A stretch of DNA of 64,000 bases from Sacculina carcini (taxonomy: Eukaryota; Arthropoda; Thecostraca; Sacculinidae). Both the position numbers and the translations under genes were made by a program. The number at the start of each line of letters is the position of its first letter. Positions within the stretch are counted from its first letter, which is position 1. The notes below the pieces were generated by a model, which had not been told where the DNA came from, ran no database searches, and was given only the letters and a program-made list of their open reading frames with translations. The stretch covers positions 5,737,501 to 5,801,500 of the forward strand of contig OU696575.1 of NCBI GenBank assembly GCA_916048095.2, written 5' to 3'. Shown here piece after piece: positions 21,368-58,133 of the stretch.

Positions 21368-24300
21368 AAATGATAATAGATAGCGACATACCGACACTAA
21401 ATATTCCCCGATACACTAAAAATGTACACAAGCACTAACCTCATTGACGCTAATATTGACGTGTCACATAATGTTGAACACACAACTAAAACAACTGATG
21501 ATGCATGTAACAGCGATCGTCTCTCGATAAGCACTCTTTCAGAAACACTCAGTAAGCATTCGGGTGTCTCACTGTTGCATGTCAATATCCGTAGCGTCAG
21601 GGCAAATTTTCACAAACTTCAAGAATTGTTGGAGTCATTATCCGTAAGTGGTCGAAAACTGCCTGATATAATTGCAGTATCGGAAACCTGGTTCGATAAT
21701 AATACTAACTTAGACTTATATCAGTTAAAAACATATCAGCTTTTCACTGCGAATCGCAACAGTGGAAGAGGAGGGGGAGTAGCCGTTTACATTGACAATA
21801 AAGCAATTGTGGATCAAAATTCAGTCGAGGCTACACAAACAAATGGTGTGTTAGAAGCACTAACATTGAAAGCGAACTTCAATCACCATGTTTTTATCAT
21901 TATCTGTGTATACAGGTCTCCAGCGTCGAGCATGAGGAGCTTCGTAGATTTTGTGTGTGAAACTCTCGAAAAAAGTGACAAAAATAATTGGTTTGTAGTA
22001 GGAGACTTCAACGTAGACTTCGCAAAGAAGGATGAACAGGAAACAAATAGCCTAATTAACGCTTTTTTTGGTCACGGTTTTGTTCCGTTAATTACATCAC
22101 CAACAAGAATAACATCGACATCACAAACGACTATTGATAATATATTCACCAACGTTACCAAAAAAAAGATTATGTCAGGAACAGTCACTTTTGACATCAG
22201 TGACCATCTACCCATATATGCACTAGTTGGTGGACCAGGCCATTCTAGGCAAAGAGAAAGTGTATTGATGAGGACATTTTCAAGGAAGTCTGAACAAGAA
22301 TTCTTAGAACTATTGGGTAAAACAAACTGGACATGCACTCAATATGAGGACGTTGATCAAGCCTACAGTGATTTTCTACACCAGTTCATCACGCTCGTTG
22401 AACATTGTTTCCCTGTTCGCAGAATCAGCAGATACAATAGAATGGAAACTAGGCCATGGATGACAAGTGCACTGAAAACATCATGTAAATATAAAAACAA
22501 ACTCCATAAGAAATTCCTAGAGACTCGATTAGAAAAAGATAATATGAGATATAAGGAATATCGAAACATGTTGACTTCCCACATACGTCAGGCGAAACAA
22601 AATTTCATCTCAAATGCGCTCCACCAAGCAAAAAATTACACAAAAAGCACATGGAAAATTCTGAACAAAGCGTTAGGACGAGAAAAAACTGACACTCATT
22701 CATGTGTGTTTCATCAGAACGGCCATGATTACAAATCTGGCGATGATATCTCGAACGCATTTAATAACTTCTTTGTTGAAGCAGCCAATGATGTGACAAA
22801 AAATATTCCAAAAGCCACGGCAGATCTCAAGACAATAAATATGAAAAGAGTTGGGTCAACAATTTTCCTGAGTCCTGTCACCCAAGCTGAGGTCTACAAC
22901 GTCATCATGTCATGTAAGAGCAAGAAATCCTGTGATGATGACTTTATCGACATGAGATTGCTAAACACAGCAGTCAGGTTCATTTCAACACCTCTTCAGT
23001 ATGTTTGCAACCTGTCGTTCACACGTGGAGTTTTCCCTGCTCAAATGAAAACAGCCAAAGTCATACCAATTTTCAAAAAAGGCAAAAGAACAAATTTCAC
23101 AAATTATAGACCAATTTCTCTTCTTCCTCAATTTTCAAAAATTCTAGAAAAATTGTTTGATTCAAGATTGAGCTCGTTTATTTCCAAAAACAAAATCATA
23201 AATTCTGGTCAGTATGGGTTTCAGTCGAAAAAGTCTGTGAATGACGCAATCGCCGATACCATAGAATTCATTTCCAACTCCTTGGACAAGAACAATTTCA
23301 CAATAGGAATATTTGTAGATTTGAGAAAAGCGTTTGACACAGTGAATCATCGAATACTTTTAAATAAGTTGGAAGTGTACGGCATACGAGGCAAGGCTAA
23401 AGATTGGGTTGAGAGTTATCTGAATGAACGTCACCAAATGGTCGATTATCGTGGGGCGATATCGGACAAAAAAGTCATCACATGTGTTGTCCCACAGGGG
23501 TCGGTCCTTGGCCCTAAACTTTTTCTCCTGTATATTAACGACTTACTCAGCGTATCAAATAGCTGTAAAAAGGTGCTTTTCGCTGATGACACGAATCTAT
23601 TCTTTTCATCCCCGTATATTGAGGATATACAAAGAACTATTGATGGAGAATTAAAACTTGTTGACAAATGGCTGAATGAAAACAGACTTGTACTAAACAC
23701 CGACAAAACAAAGTACATATGCTTTCAAAACAAGAAAAATCAAAAAGACTGTGGAATATCTGTGAAAGTAGGCGGAACGGTCATTGAGGAGGTTGAGTCG
23801 GTCAAATTCCTGGGACTGACAATTGACCAAAATCTAACATGGCGCAATCATATAAACTCAGTTACAAACAAGTTGGCAAAAATATCCTATTCTATGTTCC
23901 AACTGAGAAATTTTATCGGTGAAAAAGCCAGTGTAACTTTATATAATAGCCTTGCAAAACCTTATCTGGATTATTGTAATAATATTTGGGGAGCAACTTA
24001 TGAATCTAGACTGACAAAAATTATAACTTCTCAAAAACGTTTGATACGGATAATAGCAAAGATAAGAGTTTATGAGACCACAAAAGCTCACTTCAACTTG
24101 TATAAAATACTTGACTTCAACAGTTTAGTACAGTTGAACACGGCAGCTTTCATGTACCGAGCACACAATAATTTATTACCCAAACACCTGCAGGCTTTAT
24201 TTCAAATAAACAAGAGACACCCGGACAAATTTGCACAGAGGTTCCCGAGAACTCGAGCTAGACAACAAAGCTTGAGCGTTAGAGGAGTAACCGTGTGGAA

Positions 24301-24645
24301 TGGAATACAAAAATGCGTCAAACAAAGCAGGACAGGAAGACATTTAAAGGACATTGACAGACATTTAAAAAGAAATTCATTGAAGGGATGAATCAAGATA
24401 AATGTAACTAATCAGTGATGCTTCGACGTGTCGAGAGACGATCGACTGATTCAGCAGTGTGCCTATATTGGTTGTAACTATTTATATCTTGTTACGATGT
24501 CACTGTCTTTTTTGTACGTTGTCTTTATTCATTGTAAAGGGCCCACATGAAAAAAAGCGCATGCTTATGTGGGTCCCTGTCACAACGATTGTGTAAATTA
24601 TATGTTGGTGACAAATACATGATATGATATGATATGATATGACAT
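21368..24645 (+). mobile_element. CR1/Rex-Babar-like LINE with intact ORF2
   Basis: A non-LTR retrotransposon on the plus strand. It has one long uninterrupted ORF2 (21422-24391), a 3' UTR of about 230 bases and a short tandem tail of ATGAT units (24618-24645) in place of poly-A, which fits the CR1/L2 group. No ORF1 is visible. The 5' end abuts the right target copy of the outer LTR element (21364-21367). Either the LINE is 5' truncated here, or that element landed in it; the DNA left of 10711 shows no LINE coding. Confidence 0.85.
21422..24391 (+). CDS. LINE ORF2: AP endonuclease and reverse transcriptase
   Basis: 989 residues with no break. The endonuclease domain occupies about residues 50-270: HVNIRS at its start, SETWFD, GGGVAVYID, VYRSP, VGDFNVDFA, and the ISDHLPI end motif with its catalytic Asp and His. 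The reverse transcriptase spans about 500-780: NYRPISLLPQFSKILEK, FVDLRKAFDTVNH, VPQGSVLGPKLFLLYIND, the catalytic FADDTNLFF, and LNTDKTKYICF. The C-terminal region (SLAKPYLDYCNNIWG through VTVWNGI) is the usual LINE tail. It nicks target DNA and copies its RNA on site. The ATG at 21422 is the first in frame; the true N-terminus may lie upstream. All key residues that I can judge are present, so this copy may be recent. Confidence 0.9.
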   Translation: MYTSTNLIDANIDVSHNVEHTTKTTDDACNSDRLSISTLSETLSKHSGVSLLHVNIRSVRANFHKLQELLESLSVSGRKLPDIIAVSETWFDNNTNLDLYQLKTYQLFTANRNSGRGGGVAVYIDNKAIVDQNSVEATQTNGVLEALTLKANFNHHVFIIICVYRSPASSMRSFVDFVCETLEKSDKNNWFVVGDFNVDFAKKDEQETNSLINAFFGHGFVPLITSPTRITSTSQTTIDNIFTNVTKKKIMSGTVTFDISDHLPIYALVGGPGHSRQRESVLMRTFSRKSEQEFLELLGKTNWTCTQYEDVDQAYSDFLHQFITLVEHCFPVRRISRYNRMETRPWMTSALKTSCKYKNKLHKKFLETRLEKDNMRYKEYRNMLTSHIRQAKQNFISNALHQAKNYTKSTWKILNKALGREKTDTHSCVFHQNGHDYKSGDDISNAFNNFFVEAANDVTKNIPKATADLKTINMKRVGSTIFLSPVTQAEVYNVIMSCKSKKSCDDDFIDMRLLNTAVRFISTPLQYVCNLSFTRGVFPAQMKTAKVIPIFKKGKRTNFTNYRPISLLPQFSKILEKLFDSRLSSFISKNKIINSGQYGFQSKKSVNDAIADTIEFISNSLDKNNFTIGIFVDLRKAFDTVNHRILLNKLEVYGIRGKAKDWVESYLNERHQMVDYRGAISDKKVITCVVPQGSVLGPKLFLLYINDLLSVSNSCKKVLFADDTNLFFSSPYIEDIQRTIDGELKLVDKWLNENRLVLNTDKTKYICFQNKKNQKDCGISVKVGGTVIEEVESVKFLGLTIDQNLTWRNHINSVTNKLAKISYSMFQLRNFIGEKASVTLYNSLAKPYLDYCNNIWGATYESRLTKIITSQKRLIRIIAKIRVYETTKAHFNLYKILDFNSLVQLNTAAFMYRAHNNLLPKHLQALFQINKRHPDKFAQRFPRTRARQQSLSVRGVTVWNGIQKCVKQSRTGRHLKDIDRHLKRNSLKG

Positions 24646-24653
24646 ACAGAGAA

Positions 24654-24800
24654 TGTAGTACAGTACGGTACGATTGGTTTTTCGTGATTCGTACCAACGA
24701 AAAAATATCGTACCGTACTTTCGTACTGTACCTCATTTTTGCAATCGTACCGTACTAGTACGAAAAAAATTTCGTACCGTAATTTCGTACCTTCAGCAAT
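24654..24800. repeat. GTACCGTAC-rich cluster, copy 1
   Basis: About 150 bases dominated by CGTACC, GTACCGTAC and TTTCGTACCGTAATTTCG blocks, beginning just past the LINE tail. GTAC is its own reverse complement, so both strands look alike. A second cluster in the same orientation lies at 25580-25730. Open frames here (tyrosine/valine-rich) are by-products. Confidence 0.7.
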
Positions 24801-25305
24801 CGTTCTCACAGGACTTGAATCGATATTTGCTGTCCCCATATGTGGAATTCTGTAATATACATTATTACACACTTGATATTATATTTTACTAAATATTTAA
24901 TACTAAATGAAATACGAAATGTTTATAAAATACGTTTATTTAACTTTACATTATAAATAGAAAACGTTAAATGGGAACCTTCGACATCAAGTAAAATTAC
25001 TTCATCGGTATGTTCACTTTATTGGCAAAATTACTGAAAGCCCTGGCGAATTCAGTGAGTTGGTTGTATATGCTTATGATAATATGGCGCGGCTGAAGCA
25101 AATACAAACACAATGATGAGGTTTTTGCGTCATGTTCATACAGTCATTATACGCGAGTAAAATATGAACTCTTTTAGATACCGTGTTCCATCGAAATAGT
25201 CAATGAGTTTGCATGTCATTCGCCTATTATTTCTCACAAGCATGTACTTTCTCACTCGGTTTTATTGTGTACCTCCCACCCGATTTCTGTAATTGTGCTC
25301 AAGCA

Positions 25306-25392
25306 AATGCAACTGTATGCAACGGTATGCAGCTGTATGTAACTGTATGCAACTGTATGTAACTGTATTCAACTGTATGTAATTGTATGTAT
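25306..25392 (+). repeat. 10-base tandem repeat (CAACTGTATG)n
   Basis: About nine diverged copies of a CAACTGTATG/TAACTGTATG unit. No coding. Confidence 0.85.
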
Positions 25393-25579
25393 GCATACTT
25401 TTCATTGACGTATTTTCATTGTTGTAATTGAAGGGTCATAAAATGGTAAAGGATTCCATGCAATTGGCCAACTGAGCCAGCGTTGAACACTAATGAATGA
25501 TAGGTGTCTTGCCCCGAGTCTTGAGTCGAGTCGAGGTCTCGAGTTAAAGGCTTTGACCCATTCTCTTCAGTACGAAAAA

Positions 25580-25730
25580 GGTATGGTATGGTACAAAATT
25601 GTTTTTCGTACTTTCGTACCGTACCGTACTTCGGAAAAAATTTCGTACCGTAATTTCGTACCGTACTTTTGCCTGAAATTCAATCGTACCGTACCGTAAT
25701 TTCGTACCGTACCGTACCGTACCCATACTC
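25580..25730. repeat. GTACCGTAC-rich cluster, copy 2
   Basis: Same motif as 24654-24800 and in the same orientation. It shares an AAAAAATTTCGTACCGTAATT block and ends in a run of GTACC units. The two clusters are about 800 bases apart. No protein or transposon end could be tied to them. Confidence 0.7.
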
Positions 25731-27063
25731 TGACGACATACAGCGGCGCAACAGGACCAAAACAACATTGAACGTCAATGAATCAGACATTATGACAGCG
25801 AGTACACATGTGAGAAACGACCTACTGGAATAAACCAAAATAATCAATATAATCAGTGGAGTAGTGAAGTGGGGGGGGGGGGGGCGCCGTACCGCGCGGC
25901 ACGTTTCACATGGGGCGACATAAGAGCAGCTGATGACGTTGAATTATCGTTATATCTGAGTCGCATCTGTGAATATAGTATTTCTTATTTGCTGTTTAAA
26001 TCTCAAATAACTAAGAGTTCAATGGAGACAAAATCGATTGAAAATAATCTCCGATTAGGTGACCGGAAGCATGCATTAGTATTATTATAATGATTAATTA
26101 CAGGCAGACCCAGTAGCATGGGAAGAGTGCAAGCACTATTACCACCCTGCGGTGGCCTCATGTAATGGAAGTGCTAATAAACAGGAAATCAGGAAGATGA
26201 ACTCTAATGTAGAAAGATCAAAAGAAATAACCGATTAATCAAATATAATTGTCAAATCAAAAGGCTAAATTAAAGTGTATATAGAATCACGCGGCATACT
26301 GATGAGGATAACACAACAATGCAGACATGTATAGTACAATACATGAATAATAACGCAAAACAATAACTAGACACATATATTGACAATGAGCAAAATAAAA
26401 TAAATAAATAAATGAAAGTGAAAATTTAGCCAATATGTATATGTCTTCAAGTCCCCTATAATAACCCAATAAGAATCGGAGAAGATATAGAATGGCAACT
26501 TGAAAACCACGTAATCATATGAGTACAAATAGGTGAGTACATGCACAAACACGTATACACCCATGCACAAACACATACGCACGCCCGCGCCCATTATGAG
26601 GGATTCGTCCATTCAGCTACATCGACATATTGACTTGCTAATTTCCTTACAGCCATGTTGAAGCACACACACAATCATACACAGTCTCCTGCGACTAAGT
26701 GACCCTCAGGCATGCCTAATGCGGGCGTCAAACATGCACCAGCCTGGGCGACAGATAGCCCAGCTACCCCACTGAATATTAATTGTTGCAATATTTTCGT
26801 TTCATTATTTGTTTGAGGAAATTTGTGGGGTAAATCTATATTTTCGGGTTAAAAGAATAATTCCAATGTGTAAACTGATATGGATTAGGTGTATTTTCAA
26901 TTTCGCAAATCTAGTTGCCATAAGTATAAACTGCTATGACAATTTGCTCTAAACACAAATGATAGAACGCAAAAACGCGGGGACTGCAGCAGAAATGTAA
27001 CGAAATTATTGCATATCATCACAATGTTATGCAAAACCAAACAGTATTTCGCAACTCAGACAT
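25731..27063. other. AT-rich DNA without recognisable genes
   Basis: It contains a run of 14 G at 25871-25884 and short open frames only. No conserved protein, RNA gene or transposon end recognised. Confidence 0.45.
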
Positions 27064-27250
27064 TATATATGTGGTATTATATCATATATTTGATATGTGA
27101 TATTGTATCATATATTTGATGTGATATTATATTATATATTTGATATGCGATATTATATCATATATTTGATGTGATATTATATCATATATTTGATATGTGA
27201 TATTATATCATATATTTGATATGTGACATTATATTATATATTTGATATGT
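27064..27250. repeat. AT-rich minisatellite, unit 24-26 bases
   Basis: About seven copies of a unit close to TATTTGATATGTGATATTATATCATA, some two bases shorter. The units are nearly palindromic (TGATAT/ATATCA). Confidence 0.85.
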
Positions 27251-27593
27251 GAATACTCATTATTGTGAAACGCCATCTCGATTGCCGCTGCTTGATAACG
27301 TGTTTATGTTTTTATGATATACATGATCGTATGTACATATGAATGGTGTATTGATTGACTTTATTATACATGTTTGTCACCTCGTCGTTTGAGGTATTTT
27401 GGCGCAAGTGACGAAAATATACATGCGTGCACATTCGGCACCCACTTTGCAATGAAACCAGAATAAATAGGATATAAAATATATTCCATGGCCGTAAACA
27501 CTGAACAGTGCCACCAAACACGCGTCTCATCCACCAAAAAGCGCGCCATTTTCACCCAGCACAATTACGCCGCATTGGCGCCACAACAATCAG

Positions 27594-27694
27594 CACGTGA
27601 CATTTGGAGCGCCAATTACCGGGCCACAGCAGTCAGATCACGTGTCACCGCAAATATAAAACAACTCGCAAACGAGAAGTGTCCGATGCACGTG
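27594..27694. promoter_or_regulatory. Cluster of three CACGTG E-boxes
   Basis: CACGTG occurs at 27594-27599, 27639-27644 and 27689-27694, 45 and 50 bases apart. They sit in a locally GC-richer patch (27480-27740) inside AT-rich DNA, with a TATAAAA at 27655-27661. CACGTG binds bHLH factors (USF, MITF/TFE, Myc types). An 84-residue plus-strand frame (27488-27742) covers the patch but has no recognised relatives. Whether this is a promoter, and of what, is unknown; the SEC22 stop codon is 0.8 kb to the right on the minus strand. Confidence 0.35.
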
Positions 27695-27760
27695 CGTAAC
27701 TCACATTGTCTGACAAAGCAGTCCGCACCTCTGTCTACATGACAACATATTAACTCACAC

Positions 27761-27908
<148 letters not shown>

Positions 27909-28506
27909 ACAAGCACATATGGAAGCATAAAACAGGACCTATCCTCTACATCAACTCATAAATAGTGACCATCTTACACCCAATATTACACCCAATATTA
28001 CACTCACACACACACACACACACACATAGACACACCCATATATATATACGCACATACAACGGTAGCATACAATTTAGTATCATTGCAGCTACGCAGCTCG
28101 AGCACTGCAGGGTAGGTTTGCATTGCTGGAGACATATGCAAATACAAGAACCGCATGGACCGCCTGACATTCCCTACCAAGGCTCGCATCACATATAAAC
28201 CCCGAGGCAACCCCGCATCAAGTGCTGCTGTTATAACATCCGGAAAATAGGCACCGGTGCGCAATGAGGCACGCAGCTTACTCTCTCTGCCTCACATATA
28301 TATGCATAATATTGGAAAATAAAAGAATAACAGCAACAACATTGTTCTACATTTCACGACTCACGGCTACACCACTGTTGTCAGCGATAACTGAGCACAC
28401 ATGTGCTGTCCTAAATGTGCATTCGCTTGTACCACGCGCTGGAATAGTGGCTATACGCTGCATGTGGCTGTTGTCGTGTGCACAAGCGAGCACAACGGCG
28501 GGCAAG

Positions 28507-54140
<25,634 letters not shown>

Positions 54141-54359
54141 CTGCAATTCATACAAAGCAAGTCATTCTATGTTTCAGCACTTTGAATATGAAAACCAATA
54201 CAATTCAGAGCACCCATCTATGAAACACAAGTTGCTCTAAGTTTTGCGTTACTGACAGCCGTAATGCTGTAGCAAAAATAATTATTGCCCTAAATAATAA
54301 TTTATGGTGACACATTTTCAGGTTACTACAACACACAGTATAAACAGGGTCAACTCCCA

Positions 54360-55114
54360 ACTGTGACAAAACTATCGTACACCGTGGTTTTCAAGTCTCG
54401 GGGCAAGGCGAATGTTGACGCAAAAATGGTAGCCCCTGTGTTGAGGCATGTGCCAGTGACATCGCCTTGACCGGCAACGAACGGCGGATTTGTTGTGCGC
54501 TGCAGCTCTGCAACTGACGCCGAACGGGCCGCTGGACGCCTTCGCAGCGAGCTGTCGAATGTTAAGGTCAGCCGCCCGTCGTCTACGCCGCTGCGACCGA
54601 AAGTGACTGTGGCCCATGTGCCAACGAACATCGCGCCCCAAGCATTCGTACAGTAGCTTAGGCTAAAAAATGGCGCTCTCGCCAACACCACCGATGAAGA
54701 CGTGCGGCTCCTGTTCTTTACATGACCCGTAACGGCACTTCGCACGCGGTGCTCTCGGTGTCGCCGAGTGGCCATCAAAGCTGACAACGACCGGCTGTTC
54801 GTACAGCTGCGGGTGTGCTATGTCTACGACCGCTTTTGGGTAGCTCCAAGTGTTCCAAGTGTTCCGCTCTGGGGCACACTGCTCTAAAATATACCCGAGC
54901 GGTAACCTGCAGGCACTGTGCCGGTGCCCACATGACTTCGTCATGCGACCGCTCTGACCCATCGAAGTGTTGTAATTGCGATCAAGCTGGTCGCGACCAT
55001 TCTTTTCTCTCTATCCAAAGTCACATTCGAACCTGCACTGCAACATCTGATCTCGCCACCACAAATACTGACTCTTCTGTTTCCGCGTTGAGGGACCGTT
55101 CTACATCTGCCTGA
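54360..55114 (+). pseudogene. LINE ORF1 (gag-like, zinc knuckles), decayed
   Basis: GC-richer plus-strand coding remains. An early part reads NGGFVVRCSSATDAERAAGR in the style of Jockey/I-type ORF1. The late part (54880-55000) has knuckle-like CSKCSALGHTALKYTR, CRHCAGAHMTSSC and CCNCDQAG. In the first knuckle the last Cys is Tyr. Several frame changes and stops. It is probably ORF1 of the same LINE whose ORF2 starts about 120 bases on. The ORF1 product binds element RNA. Confidence 0.65.
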
Positions 55115-55129
55115 CTGCCCTTCACCCGT

Positions 55130-57077
55130 GCTTTTACTTCATACCCTATCATATTTCTTACTGTTCGTTACTCTAGATTCAAACCGATTTCATCTCTTAC
55201 CTGTGTTCCTTTTATCGTCTCTCTTTCCTATGTATAGTCGAGACTTGGTTGTTTGATAGTGACGTCCCCTCTTTCTCTGCTCGGCTTCCCCCAAAACTAT
55301 AGCTTCATCCATTTTTCGCGTTATTTATCCTCCAAATGCCGCGGTGGTGGTATCGGCATTGTATATGAGAAATCCTTATCCTCCGCAATCATTCCTGCTA
55401 TTACGATAAATGTTTCTTCATTTGAGTTTCTCGCTCTTTCCTTATATATCCCACCCAACCCCCAGTTTTGCGTAATTATAATTTACCGCCACAACAATCC
55501 GGGCACCAGATCTAACTTTTCCAATTTTTTCGATCATTTTATTTCTGTTTTTTTCCAATCGTGTTATTATACTCGGTGATTTTAATTTTTGGGTAGACTG
55601 CCATAGTGGGTCATCTCATACTGGTCAGTTACTTTCGCTAATCGAATCTCACGGTCTTGTTTCACCAACGTCTCTTCCTACCCATTTGTACGGACAAACG
55701 TTGGATTTAATCTTGTTTCCTGAACCTATCCTGTCCTCTGATGCACCCACACCTAATGTTGTAGTGATACCTCCTGACTCTGCTTTCTCTAGTCAGTCTT
55801 CTCCTGTCTCGACTCACTCTGCCTTCTTGTGACAATTCTCGTTCAGTTGAATCCACATCGTTCCGTTCATACAAAAAGTTTGACCCTATTCGCTTCTATT
55901 ATCTCATGTCATCTCACCCACCACTGTCTTCATTTTTATCAGCTCCTGCAGATCAGTTGTATCCACTGATTTCTCATACTCTCTCCACCATTAACGATTA
56001 TTTGTTTCCTATTGTAACCCGACCCAAAACAACTGGTAAAAACCCCCTTGGTTTCCCACCAATGTTCTATCTATGAAGCATGAACAGCGTCGCTGTGAAA
56101 GTCGCTGGAGACGATCACCTTATTCTGCTTCTTAGTCCTTGTACAGCTCTGCTCGCTCTGCTTATATATGTTCTCTTTCACATTCTAAATAGTCGTACTA
56201 TAAATGGAAGCTTGCTTCCTTTACCTCTTCTAGATCCTTGTGGTCAACTTTAAACACTATGCGCGGGTCGTTTTCAACATCTAACTGCTGTCCTATCTCT
56301 GCCGATGATTTTTTCTTTTTTTCATCGGTAATATAAGTACTCCTATTTTGAAGTTATCTGCCTCTTCTACGACACTGTCTCACATCGGTCCTATTGGTGA
56401 ATTTTCTCATTTCTCTCATCTGAATATACTTGATGTCTGTGAACTGATGGCTTCTGTCAAAGTTTCTTTTTAGCCGTCTGATCCTCTAAATTTCAAGGCT
56501 GTATCTGATTATAACTTCTTCCTTGCTCCTTACTTTCTACATATTATTAATTCATATTTTCTTCATAGTGTCCTTCTCCCTGACAAACAGGTTTCAGTCC
56601 GTCCTATACTTAAAAACCATCTCTCGACCTTGCTATCCCCAATAATTACCGTCCTGTTTCTCTTATTAGTTTTCCTTCGAAAATTCCTGAAGCAGCTGTT
56701 TTCGCAGCTCTCCCCATTTGTGGCTCGTCTCAATCAGGTTTTCGCTGTTCTCACTCGAATGAATCCGTCCTTCTTTCCGTGCTGGATCATACATTTCTCA
56801 CTTCTCTCATGGTCAGTCAGTTCCTCTCTTTCTTTTGGATCTGTCATCTGCCTTCGACCTTGTTGACCATAGTATTCTGTCAGCTGATCATTCCTCACTG
56901 GGTTTTTCTGCTTCGGCTCTTTCTCTGGTTGAATCCTATCTGTCTGATCGGTCGTTTTTTGTTTGTGTAGGCTCTGCTAAGTCAGACACTGCTTCTCTCA
57001 CATCTGGCGTACCTCAAGGATCCATTCTTGGTCCCGTTTTGTTCAATATTTATATGAGATCGTTGTGTTCTGTGTAA
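55130..57077 (+). pseudogene. L2-like LINE ORF2, decayed and 3' truncated
   Basis: The plus strand is strikingly rich in T and C. It shows endonuclease pieces (ETWLFDSDVPSFSARLPP, GGGIGIVYEKS, LALSLYIPPNPQFCVIIIY, FNFWVDCHSG, GQTLDLIL at about 55235-55730), a linker, and reverse transcriptase (LDLSSAFDLVDHSIL and LTSGVPQGSILGPVLFNIYM at 56830-57050). The element stops before the catalytic YADD box. Five or more frame changes. Same general family as the LINE at 34908-38151. Confidence 0.75.
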
Positions 57078-58061
57078 TTGCTATTAGTTAATGTTGCGTT
57101 TATTACTGCATTTTCTTCATATTTTTGAACAGCTTTGTGACCGGTGTTCACTTCCGTCTTTCGTGCTTTTGAACTTTTTTGTCGCGCATGTGCTATATAT
57201 GCGCTATAGCCAATACATGTTGTTGTACTACAATAGGTAACTTACTCTCTACAATAATGCTATTATTCCACATTATTTAGTTTTAAGGTATACCTAATGA
57301 TCACATGAGTGGTTCAAGTTACACCCCTCTGACATCGATTGTGCTCATTAGAACTTGTTCATACAAGCATAAGCTGCATGTCTAATATTACAAATTGATA
57401 CCACATACCGCAGATTATAGAATAGTGAATGCAAAAACGAATATACCAAAATACGCGTTTTCACATAAAGCAGATGTGAAATAAACCTCTTTCAACAATG
57501 TATGGCTTACCATTCATGAATATAAATGAATCATGCAATAATACAATAATGATGCAATAACACATGCAATGATGTAATGCATTCAATCATACAATAATCA
57601 TGCAATAATGCATGTTTTATCATTCATGAATATGCACGATTGTTACAAATAATTATTTTCACGTCTTTTTTACTATTATCACTGTAGCCTAATTAATTTT
57701 TTTTAATGTTTTGATAACTTTCAATGAGAATACAGTGTGCAGATTGAAAAATGAAAATTTTAAGTAAGATATTACAAAAATCAGAGCCCTGCATCATAAA
57801 TTAAATCATGCAAGAACGCGAACTCCCTCAGGGTCAAATTGGCCTAAAAAACAAAGTAAACAAAGACCTGGAAGCATCAACGACTTTCTGTAGCACGATA
57901 ATTCTTCCCGAAATAACGCTAGTCCAGAAGGTATTCTCAAGACAGGAAAATGCTTTTAAAATACATTTTAACCGACCGCTTTGCAGATCTCACATAAAAG
58001 CTTCTCAAAAAATATGTGACAATGTACATACACATATACATGCGCAGGCACAATCACACTG

Positions 58062-58133
<72 letters not shown>

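Noticed and set aside
25871-25884. Run of 14 G as a possible structural signal.
   Set aside because: An isolated homopolymer; no other G-runs to form a quadruplex, and its length may be a sequencing artefact.
26725-26765. CCAGCCTGGGCGACAGA matches the end of human Alu.
   Set aside because: Only 17 bases match. There is no Alu body, A-rich linker or poly-A, and the rest of the window is invertebrate in character. Chance, or a local repeat.
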